NCBI RefSeq assembly: GCF_004834005.1
Contig: NZ_STFF01000001.1
Coordinates: 247,347 to 311,346, forward strand
Direction: 5' to 3'
DNA from: Niastella caeni
GTDB taxonomy: Bacteria; Bacteroidota; Bacteroidia; Chitinophagales; Chitinophagaceae
DNA: 64,000 nucleotides
Positions 45,728-52,972 of the stretch are shown here, piece after piece. A model generated the notes under the pieces. It was not told the origin of the DNA, searched no databases, and saw only the letters and a list, made by a program, of their open reading frames with translations. Within the stretch, counting starts at the first letter, position 1. Each line of letters starts with the position of its first letter. A program made the translations under genes and the position numbers.

Positions 45728-46078
45728 TCAGGAAATAGAAGGAGGCCCTTTGTTGGATAAAGAGAAGGATCGAATTAGAATGACCGGCAGGTAATAATAT
45801 CCATTTTTTACTATAGTGACCGGTAATGGGGATACAACCGGAACAACAGCATCGTCGTTACATGTTGAAAATTTGTAAGTGCATATCGGGCAATTGCTAT
45901 CTGTATTGAAACCCACTGTTGCGGAAACTGTATCCAGTTTTTTATCAGAAGAATTACCGGTTGACTGCGTTGTTGTAGCGTTATGACAATGCCACAACTG
46001 TACCGGAGTTACAATAAACGCATATAACGCCAGCAGAATAGCAGCTACATATTGCTTGTATGTACGGGAGGCAGTCAA
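45728..46078 (-). CDS. Small membrane-anchored Cys/His-rich protein upstream of hmuR
   Basis: The 116-residue frame starts with TTG at 46078; no ATG is available before the hydrophobic segment, so the start is provisional. It has an N-terminal membrane helix (YVAAILLALYAFIVTPVQ) followed by WHCHN and later CPICTY and SC, a set of metal-binding-type residues facing the periplasm, and a hydrophobic C-terminus. Small proteins of this layout precede metal- or haem-related TonB receptors in Bacteroidota. I do not recognise a named family. It lies 190 bases upstream of hmuR on the same strand. Confidence 0.6.
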   Translation of the reverse strand: MTASRTYKQYVAAILLALYAFIVTPVQLWHCHNATTTQSTGNSSDKKLDTVSATVGFNTDSNCPICTYKFSTCNDDAVVPVVSPLPVTIVKNGYYYLPVILIRSFSLSNKGPPSIS

Positions 46079-46644
46079 AATATTAATTGCACTATTGTTG
46101 CAAATATATAAATATTAGCATTCAGGGAAAATTTATTTTAAAGCTGGTTGCGGGCAGGTAACCGTTCCAGGTATATGTTGTTAAAAGGAGTCGGGTATAA
46201 ATTGAATAGTAGGATTCTGACACCGAAGGATACTTCATCCTCATAATAGAGGGTGGAAATAAGATCAATAGCCAAACTGCCAGCAGTAAGCTAAAAGCTC
46301 AGGCTACAAGCATTCGGCATTTAAAAAACGGTTCATTCATCATGCCATAATAATTAACCAAGGTAGAAGCATGATGCGGGTACGGATTCAGGAAGTAAGC
46401 GTATATATTTTGAAAGGATATACAGGTTTTAAAAAGAGGGGGCCAGATAAAAATAACGCCCCCGGTTAAAATCCAATATCCTTTGAATATCCTGCACCTC
46501 TCAAAGCAAATTACATTCCAACTACATTGAAATGCTGCTCTTTCTTTTAGTTATTTTTAACAACTGTTATTTCTTTATCCACGAAGCCCCTTGTTATCGT
46601 ATTATTACGAAGTCTTGGCTTACTACCCCCCTACGTTATAACGG
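46079..46644. other. Intergenic stretch, no gene seen
   Basis: These 566 bases hold no convincing frame. The left side is the upstream region of the Hmu-type operon and is AT-rich. AAGCTAAAAGCTCAGGCTAC at about 46290 is a fragment of the dispersed repeat family seen at 5592. I found no Fur-like box by eye. Confidence 0.45.
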
Positions 46645-47238
46645 TTATTTCATTGTAATGCTTTCCTGGTATGTTTTACTCATGGCATCGATACCTTTCT
46701 TTTTCAGTTTGCCGTAATCCTTGTCCTTTACGGTTCGGTTAAAAACATAGGTCTTGCCATTCCATCGTTGCACAGGGTATTCCATACCCGGACCGCCAAT
46801 CAACAGATCGGGATAGCTCATGCTGGAAGTAGTCAGCGCTTCAGGAATGGTACCGGGGAAACCAAGATGCGGCATATAAGTACCAGCAGCATTTTTTATG
46901 TAGAGTGTAATGCTGGAACCAGCATTACCTGAGGTAAAGGTATTGCCAAAGACAACAAAGATCTCTTCTTTACCGTCTTTATTCATATCGGTAGGATATA
47001 CAAAAGCGGCGAAAGGATACTCTTTACTGTCTTTATCAGCAGCGAATGGCTGGTCTTTATTACCGGACAATACAAATCCTGTTTTAGCCGCGACCTGGTT
47101 CTGCTCGGCAATCGTGAGTTTTGTTTTTACATTTTTAAAAAGCAGCATCGCGACATCAGTGAGTGAAGTAGTAGATTGTGCATATAGCATACTGCTTGCA
47201 AAAAGCAAGACCGGGGTGAGTAGAAGCGTCTTTTTCAT
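46645..47238 (-). CDS. Exported protein with a calcium-loop-like motif, function unknown
   Basis: The start is set at ATG 47238, which gives a signal peptide (KKTLLLTPVLLFASSMLYAQ). The longer frame to 47331 has a non-signal N-terminus. The mature protein of about 175 residues contains YPTDMNKDGKEEIFVVFG, a DxNxDGxxE loop as in FG-GAP/EF-hand-like calcium sites, and a beta-rich remainder (SITLYIKNAAGTYMPHLGFPG). No enzyme motif is seen. It is 129 bases from PnuC on the same strand and could be cotranscribed. Confidence 0.65.
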   Translation of the reverse strand: MKKTLLLTPVLLFASSMLYAQSTTSLTDVAMLLFKNVKTKLTIAEQNQVAAKTGFVLSGNKDQPFAADKDSKEYPFAAFVYPTDMNKDGKEEIFVVFGNTFTSGNAGSSITLYIKNAAGTYMPHLGFPGTIPEALTTSSMSYPDLLIGGPGMEYPVQRWNGKTYVFNRTVKDKDYGKLKKKGIDAMSKTYQESITMK

Positions 47239-47367
47239 GGCAATGCAATTAAGGGATTCATCTATTAATTTAACGAAAAATACCCTCCCCTGCTTTAACC
47301 AGGTTATTTCTTGATTTATGTTATGTATCAAAAGAAATAGCCAGGATGTGATGTCCAGGCTGTTTCC

Positions 47368-48009
47368 TTACTGGTCCTGCTCATTCTTCATTTGCCGGTT
47401 CCAATAATAAAGCGCATACAATGCCAGCCCAAGAAATATGATATATTCAATAGAAAGAAAGTAGTAATGGTTTTTAAAAGTCAGTGCAGCCCCTACAACA
47501 CTTCCTGTTATCCATAAGATCCAACATTCCAATTTCCTTTTTGCCAGCAATAAGAAAGCAGCAATGCTTACCATCATGATGAATGAATTGATGAAAGCAT
47601 CCGGCGCCGGACCTACAAAGATGGAGGGCAACAATAAATAAAGGTTTTCAGCAAAAAAGCCAAAAGCGATGGTGCCGATAATTATGCTCGCTGCCAGGAT
47701 GATCCTGTTCCGAATAGAGATGGTTGTGATTATGTTTTCTCCCCTGGTGGTTTTCCAGTTACGCCACCCATAACCGGAAACAATTAAAATATAGACCTGC
47801 ATGAACAGCTCTATATACAGCCTTATCTGGATGCAAACGATAAAATACAGGACCGCGTTTATTATTCCTGTAGGCCAGTTAAGGATGTTGTTGCGTGAAG
47901 CGAGGTAAGTGGACAAAAGACCAAACAAAAAAGTTACCAGCTCAAGATAGCTGACAGGAAGACCTAAAGCCGTAAAAGCGATGTTTTTAATGTCGAAGAA
48001 GTGCATCAT
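47368..48009 (-). CDS. PnuC-family vitamin/nicotinamide riboside transporter
   Basis: The protein of 213 residues (ATG 48009) has about seven membrane helices and the PnuC motifs NILNWPTGIINAVLYF and QVYILIVSGYGWRNW. PnuC proteins move nicotinamide riboside by facilitated diffusion; close relatives PnuT and PnuX move thiamine and riboflavin. Nothing in the immediate surroundings fixes the vitamin; there is no NadR or kinase gene, and the TPP-controlled receptor is 43 kb away. Substrate assignment stays open. Confidence 0.88.
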   Translation of the reverse strand: MMHFFDIKNIAFTALGLPVSYLELVTFLFGLLSTYLASRNNILNWPTGIINAVLYFIVCIQIRLYIELFMQVYILIVSGYGWRNWKTTRGENIITTISIRNRIILAASIIIGTIAFGFFAENLYLLLPSIFVGPAPDAFINSFIMMVSIAAFLLLAKRKLECWILWITGSVVGAALTFKNHYYFLSIEYIIFLGLALYALYYWNRQMKNEQDQ

Positions 48010-48122
48010 AGGGTATAATTGTTCCCGCACAAAATACACAATACCTCTATTAAAATCAAAATAACCATCATAACTAATTAGGTTAATAGGCTATCCTGAA
48101 CAGGTGTTTTCACGGTATTTTA

Positions 48123-48152
48123 TTGAAAGGAAAAAGACAACCACTATCTTTT
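48123..48152 (+). promoter_or_regulatory. Possible promoter of the caspase-ABC operon
   Basis: TTG at 48123-48125 and TATCTTTT at 48145-48152 are separated by 19 bases, close to the Bacteroidota -33/-7 arrangement (TTTG, TAnnTTTG) but with T in the last position. The operon starts 28 bases downstream. Confidence 0.35.
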
Positions 48153-48180
48153 AATAAATTCGTATTAATAACATAACATC

Positions 48181-48507
48181 ATGGAATCCTTATACCTGCA
48201 TTTCGATACTCCCCTGGCAGATGCCAATAAATTGGCTGAGGATCTGCAATCATATCTTGCCAATACGCAACAAATAACACTTGCCAGAATAAAAGACAAT
48301 GATAATGCACAGGACTTCGGAGCAACCTTAGTACTTGTTCTGGGCACGCCCGCTATTCTTGCCATTGCAAAAGGAATACAGACGTGGTTATCAAAAAGAA
48401 ATAATATTACTATTACCATTAAGAACAGTCAAGGTGAGGTAGTGGCTTCTGGAATTTCTGGCAAGGATATTCCGAAAGTTTTTGAGGGAGCAGAAAAATT
48501 AATATAG
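48181..48507 (+). CDS. EACC1-like small component of a conflict system
   Basis: The 108-residue protein has a hydrophobic helix in the middle (about 47-69, GATLVLVLGTPAILAIAKGI, then WLSKR) followed by a short beta-segment ITITIKNSQGEVVASGIS and a helical tail. This order (variable N-terminus, hydrophobic helix ending in basic residues, then T/V-rich strands with an N-x-x-G-E turn) matches my recollection of the effector-associated constant component EACC1, a family found beside caspase, TIR and NTPase genes in bacterial conflict systems. It is the first gene of the operon, three bases before the caspase gene. The family match is by eye. Confidence 0.65.
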   Translation: MESLYLHFDTPLADANKLAEDLQSYLANTQQITLARIKDNDNAQDFGATLVLVLGTPAILAIAKGIQTWLSKRNNITITIKNSQGEVVASGISGKDIPKVFEGAEKLI

Positions 48508-48510
48508 CTC

Positions 48511-49602
48511 ATGTCTTTGGATAAGGATAAAACCAGCCTGATAATACTGGGGGCGAGTCAGTTCCCGGCTTCCAACCATTTTACCCCTTCCATAGCGTTC
48601 TTCAATTCGAAGACAAGGATACTTAATTTCTTTACTGAAACTGTTGGATTACCCAATACTGCCAACAACATACTTGACCTGTTCGATGCGGATATTAACC
48701 CCAATGACATTGATGTAAAAATTGAGGCTTTCCTGAACCAGGGAGCCGCTTCTAAAGGAGACGTATTCATTTATTATTGTGGTCATGGTGGATTCGACAG
48801 CATGAATGGAGGATTTTTACTGGCCATCAGACAATCCCGGGATACTAACCTGGGCGTTTCAAGCGTAACGGCACAATCCCTGGGCAAAAGACTCGTTACT
48901 TCAGCGCACAACAGGAGATTGTTTTTAATAATTGATTGTTGTTTTGCTGCAGAAATATATAACGGCATTTTTCAGTCTCCTGTTGACGGCATGATTGAGA
49001 AAAAGATCAGCAGTAATTTTCCCGAGATCGGATTGGCATTGTTATGTTCTTCCTCAAAAGACGATCCTTCGCTGATAGTAAAAGAAAGGAACATAACGAT
49101 GTTTACAGAAGGGTTGAACGCTGCGTTAACGAATGGCTCATCCACCATAAGGAAAGAATACCTGTCACTAAGAGAAGTAGGCGACCTTACCTACTCTTAC
49201 ATTAAACATCTTAATACTGGCGAAGCTGTAAGGCCGGAAGTACATACACTGATAATGCCGAATGGAGATATTGCTGACGCCCCACTCTTTGGCAACAGAT
49301 CCTATAAACCAAGCGGCACCGACATTGCTTACAACATTGCAGCAAGAAAGGAAGCGATAGAGGATAGTATTAGAGAAAATGATGTTATGGGCATGAGAAG
49401 CTTATATATAAGCTTTATGAAAGATTTTGGTAAAGAACCAAAATACAAGGACGAAAGCGTGTTCATTCCATCAGATGCAAAAGAACTGGAAGAAACAAAA
49501 CCTTCCAATAAAGAAATAGATCTATACAATGCATATCGACAGGAACGACATAAGATCTATCGTCGGGTATTAGACATTCTTGATAATATTTATCCAGGCT
49601 AA
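48511..49602 (+). CDS. Caspase-like (C14) protease, probable effector
   Basis: The 363-residue protein has a caspase-fold N-terminal domain (about 1-250): LIILGASQFP on the first strand, the catalytic His92 in YYCGHGG, and the catalytic Cys in IIDCCFAAE (Cys144, with Cys143 beside it). No signal peptide is present, so it acts in the cytoplasm. The C-terminal 90 residues (274-363) are a separate helical, charged region. By eye it resembles the N-terminal module of the next protein and may be an effector-associated adaptor. Caspase-like proteases in such operons are thought to kill or arrest infected cells on activation. It lies three bases after the EACC1-like gene. Confidence 0.85.
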   Translation: MSLDKDKTSLIILGASQFPASNHFTPSIAFFNSKTRILNFFTETVGLPNTANNILDLFDADINPNDIDVKIEAFLNQGAASKGDVFIYYCGHGGFDSMNGGFLLAIRQSRDTNLGVSSVTAQSLGKRLVTSAHNRRLFLIIDCCFAAEIYNGIFQSPVDGMIEKKISSNFPEIGLALLCSSSKDDPSLIVKERNITMFTEGLNAALTNGSSTIRKEYLSLREVGDLTYSYIKHLNTGEAVRPEVHTLIMPNGDIADAPLFGNRSYKPSGTDIAYNIAARKEAIEDSIRENDVMGMRSLYISFMKDFGKEPKYKDESVFIPSDAKELEETKPSNKEIDLYNAYRQERHKIYRRVLDILDNIYPG

Positions 49603-49614
49603 CCAATATATAAA

Positions 49615-50868
49615 ATGACAGAGTCCGTTGTCATAGAGGCTAGATCATTAATAGATAAGGTAAGCAGTGATCCCATTGCTTACTATCCTTCATTATTGCA
49701 TTTTTCAAAAAAATATAATCTTGGTACCGATATACATAAGGAAGTGATCTTATTAGGTTCCATAATAAATGACCTTATTGAGACAGATCCAGATAACATT
49801 CGGACAAAGGAATACCGGGAGAACATCTACCTGAAATGGAACGACATTATTAATCGCATAAACAACCAGCATAACCTAAAAGTTCATTTCCGTAAAATTG
49901 AAGAAAGCTATACTATAAAGCAGAAATTTCTGGATCAAAAACCTGAAGAGAAAACAATATTCTTCTGTAAAGACATTTCCAGAAAAATATCAGATGATTT
50001 TTCATTAAATAATATTTCCCTTGACCTACGATTGGGTGAAATAACGGGACTGGTAGGAGAAAATGGAAACGGAAAAACCTCCTTATTAAGAATAATTGCA
50101 GGTGAATTAAAAGCTAATCGTGGTTCTTTACAATATAATTTTTCAGGCGCTCCTTGTAATAACTGGATAGAGATAAAAAGATCAATTGGCTATGTAAAAC
50201 AAACATTATTACCCTGGCGTGGCGTAACAAGTGTTCGTGAACAATTAAAGTTCACCGCAGCGATGAAAGGAATTACAGGAATAAATAATGAGGCCCAGTA
50301 TGATTTTATCATTTCCCGGTTAAACCTGGAAGGCCATCAGAATAAACTATGGAATGAACTTTCCGGTGGTTACAGACTCAGATTTGAGTTAGCCCGCCAA
50401 TTGATCTGGCAGCCCAAATTATTGATCCTGGATGAACCCCTCGGTAATCTTGATATAAAAAGCCAGCTTACATTTCTGCAAGACCTCAGGAACCTGACCA
50501 ACTCTATCAGCAATTCGATGGCGGTCATTATATCTTCTCAAAATCTTTATGAAGTAGAAAAGATCTCAGACCATGTTGTTTTTATGCGAAACGGAAGTGC
50601 TGTTTACAATGGGCATGTAGCCGATATCGGAGCAGAGAATAAATATAGGTGTTATGAAATAGATACCAGCGCCAGTATACTTGATCTCCAAAATGCTCTA
50701 CGCAATCTGCAAGTAAAGGAGATCCGCAGAGAAGCATTCTACAAGCTCATCTTTACCCATGAAAACATTCAATCAGCCGACATAATGCAGGAATTGGGTA
50801 AAAGAGATATTCCAGTTCTATATTTCAGAGATATTACGCATTCAACAAGATTATTGTTTGAAAAATGA
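49615..50868 (+). CDS. ABC-type ATPase with extra N-terminal module
   Basis: The 417-residue protein has an unfamiliar helical N-terminal region (1-100), then an ABC nucleotide-binding domain: Walker A GENGNGKT (148-155), Q-loop Gln196, signature LSGGY (249-253), Walker B LLILDE (269-274), D-loop GNLD. The switch His is replaced by Gln309 (SSQNLYEVE). The last 80 residues (from about 340) form a second small domain. It overlaps the start of the membrane protein gene by four bases (ATGA), the classic sign of a coupled pair. In this operon it is more likely the NTP-dependent sensor or gate than a nutrient transporter. Two 60-base lines counted by hand have 19 and 22 G+C, low for this window. 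Confidence 0.85.
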   Translation: MTESVVIEARSLIDKVSSDPIAYYPSLLHFSKKYNLGTDIHKEVILLGSIINDLIETDPDNIRTKEYRENIYLKWNDIINRINNQHNLKVHFRKIEESYTIKQKFLDQKPEEKTIFFCKDISRKISDDFSLNNISLDLRLGEITGLVGENGNGKTSLLRIIAGELKANRGSLQYNFSGAPCNNWIEIKRSIGYVKQTLLPWRGVTSVREQLKFTAAMKGITGINNEAQYDFIISRLNLEGHQNKLWNELSGGYRLRFELARQLIWQPKLLILDEPLGNLDIKSQLTFLQDLRNLTNSISNSMAVIISSQNLYEVEKISDHVVFMRNGSAVYNGHVADIGAENKYRCYEIDTSASILDLQNALRNLQVKEIRREAFYKLIFTHENIQSADIMQELGKRDIPVLYFRDITHSTRLLFEK

Positions 50869-52412
50869 AGGAATTCGTAAAAAAAATAACGCCTGGGTTT
50901 CTCTTCAAATTAGATAACCGCCTGATAAGAAGCAAACCATTATTATGGGCAAGCCGGTTGCACTTTCTAATCTATTACGAACTCCTGTTACTGGCCTTCA
51001 ATATCAGCATCAGTATTTTTCAGCCCATTGGATTTACGAATATTCCCAATACGTTATGGCTACTGATCTACGGCATAGCATCTAACCTGGTGCTTATCAT
51101 TTGCTGGATCTACTACCAGGTGTTATTGGATATTATTTACTTCCAAAGTAAAAGGATCCGGTTCCTAAATTGGCGAATAGCCTCCTTGTATTCTGCCGTG
51201 TTCCTTTTTATTTCTTTTTCTGCGATCTTCCCCTATATGATCCTAAACAGGAGAATAGTCAACATATTTAATGATAATCATTTTCCTGAATATCAACGTA
51301 CTTTTTCAGGCAACTATAATTATGCTAATATTGCACTGGTTGATTCCGCGGTGTACCCAACAATCGATACGGCCTCAATATCGCCAATAGATACCGCTTC
51401 TTCCATTGATACGTTCTACACCAAAAGATCACATGATTATTATCAGTTAGCCCGTATCCAGAAAAAATATGATGGTATGAACTCAGAGGAAAAGTTCAAT
51501 ATTCTGGTGAGCTTACGGGAAATAGATTTTGTAACATTGGAAGAACTTTCCCTGGATAATTATACTTCAACTCCCTATATCCAATATCGGCTCCCTTACT
51601 ATAATCTTCTTACCATATATTATAACTACCTGATAAAGAATGACTCTTTCACAATTAAGAAATTTGATATAACAGTTTATCAGCGACAGATTAAGGCCAG
51701 GATCGGAAAGAGGGATACAATCATTGAAAGATATTATTTTCTGAGCAGGACTACAAACCAGTTTATTATTTGTGACAGAGCAGATATTTTACAAAAATTG
51801 GTGGAATATAAAATAGATGATGCTTTCAGGACTTATTCAGATGGAAAAATTACGAAGCAATCAGCTATAAACCAGGTTTTTGATAATTATGAGAAAGCTG
51901 TATCTTATTATAGGGATCGAATTGAAATTTTTCATGCTAGTTTTTTCATAGGTTCCGCATTAGCCATTGCCATCCTGGTTTGTACTGCTTTTATAAGATT
52001 ATTGGGTACAAAAGCTTTTGCTATTGGCTCCATTATAGTCACCATAATTGCAGGCATTTTGTTTGCTCTCATCAATTACAGCGGTTATGGCGATAGGGAG
52101 GACGGGGACGATGTCACCCTTTCTTTATTTACAGGTTTTTGGATAATTGGGTCATTTATTTATTTATTGGGAAATAGAAAAAGTGCAACTAACATAATTT
52201 TATTGTTTGTGGGAACCTGTTCTATTGCTATCGGCAATTGGATACTGCCTATACTAGGGTACGAATTTCTTCGGGATCATTTGAACATTCCTTATAAAAA
52301 TAACGATCAAACAATGTATATACAGTGTTGGTCAAGTTTGATCTTGCTATTCATCTTCGCAGGCATATTTGTTCGTAAGCTGCAAAAAATCTATTGCCAA
52401 CCCGGTGAGTAA
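50865..52412 (+). CDS. Large membrane protein of the caspase-ABC operon
   Basis: The 515-residue protein has three membrane helices in the N-terminal 130 residues (YYELLLLAFNISISIF, LWLLIYGIASNLVLIICWIY, YSAVFLFISFSAIFPYM), a soluble region of about 220 residues rich in Tyr/Asn/Asp (about 130-345), then five further helices (for example FFIGSALAIAILVCTAF, IGSIIVTIIAGILFALI). It looks like the membrane partner of the ABC ATPase, but no ABC-2 or permease motif is evident and I do not recognise a family. The large soluble region probably faces the periplasm and could sense envelope damage. Its end overlaps the convergent DUF3592-like gene by 22 bases. Confidence 0.75.
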   Translation: MKEFVKKITPGFLFKLDNRLIRSKPLLWASRLHFLIYYELLLLAFNISISIFQPIGFTNIPNTLWLLIYGIASNLVLIICWIYYQVLLDIIYFQSKRIRFLNWRIASLYSAVFLFISFSAIFPYMILNRRIVNIFNDNHFPEYQRTFSGNYNYANIALVDSAVYPTIDTASISPIDTASSIDTFYTKRSHDYYQLARIQKKYDGMNSEEKFNILVSLREIDFVTLEELSLDNYTSTPYIQYRLPYYNLLTIYYNYLIKNDSFTIKKFDITVYQRQIKARIGKRDTIIERYYFLSRTTNQFIICDRADILQKLVEYKIDDAFRTYSDGKITKQSAINQVFDNYEKAVSYYRDRIEIFHASFFIGSALAIAILVCTAFIRLLGTKAFAIGSIIVTIIAGILFALINYSGYGDREDGDDVTLSLFTGFWIIGSFIYLLGNRKSATNIILLFVGTCSIAIGNWILPILGYEFLRDHLNIPYKNNDQTMYIQCWSSLILLFIFAGIFVRKLQKIYCQPGE

Positions 52413-52849
52413 GGAACCACCCGCACAAATGGCTTCCTCCGACTTACCATCACTTTAGACCTAAAGGGAACAATTTCAGGATGCAGGAATATTACAAGCA
52501 GGATCAAAAACGGAATGCCGCCATAAATAATAGTGTCGAACCAGATGGATTTAAAAGTATCTACCCTTGCCCCGGCAGGGTTACCCGTAAGGTATCGCAC
52601 GGGTACTACAGCACCTTCCTGCAAATGATAATATCCCGGTCCTTTGAACCAGATCGTATCTTTCCCGTGCATAAAATATATAACAGAATAAGGAAACCGA
52701 ATTTGATCAAGCGCCGGTCCGAAGCTCCTAAAAGCGTATATACCTGCTGTCGTTTTCGATTGAAGCAACCAGATCGATTTATGTAATACTAAAGGAGTTA
52801 CAAATAAACAGAACAGCGCCAAAAAGAATTTTGTGCGGGACATTACCAT
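52391..52849 (-). CDS. DUF3592-like membrane protein
   Basis: The 152-residue protein has an N-terminal helix (FFLALFCLFVTPLVLH), a beta-rich segment with FPYSVIYFMHGKDTIWFKG and VVPVRYLTGNPAGARVDTF, and a C-terminal helix (IYGGIPFLILLVIFL). The VPVRYxxxNPxxARVD pattern is that of DUF3592 proteins, whose function is unknown. Starts at 52849 and 52843 are both possible. It is convergent with and overlaps the last gene of the caspase operon. Confidence 0.75.
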   Translation of the reverse strand: MVMSRTKFFLALFCLFVTPLVLHKSIWLLQSKTTAGIYAFRSFGPALDQIRFPYSVIYFMHGKDTIWFKGPGYYHLQEGAVVPVRYLTGNPAGARVDTFKSIWFDTIIYGGIPFLILLVIFLHPEIVPFRSKVMVSRRKPFVRVVPYSPGWQ

Positions 52850-52972
52850 ACAAGAAACATTAAAAAGTAATATTATCCGATAAAGTAATTATTGAGGGGG
52901 CGTTCATTCGCATATGAATATACGATGTATTGCCTGACCCGGATTATAATGTATGGTTAAAGTTGATGATCA

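Noticed and set aside
46532..46717. A 61-codon frame in the gap upstream of the Hmu-type operon
   Set aside because: It overlaps the 3' end of the exported protein gene on the other strand, has low complexity and no upstream ribosome-binding site.
49615..52412. Ordinary ABC exporter
   Set aside because: The ATPase has an extra N-terminal module and lacks the switch His, the membrane protein shows no permease motif, and the pair is coupled to a caspase and an EACC1-like protein.
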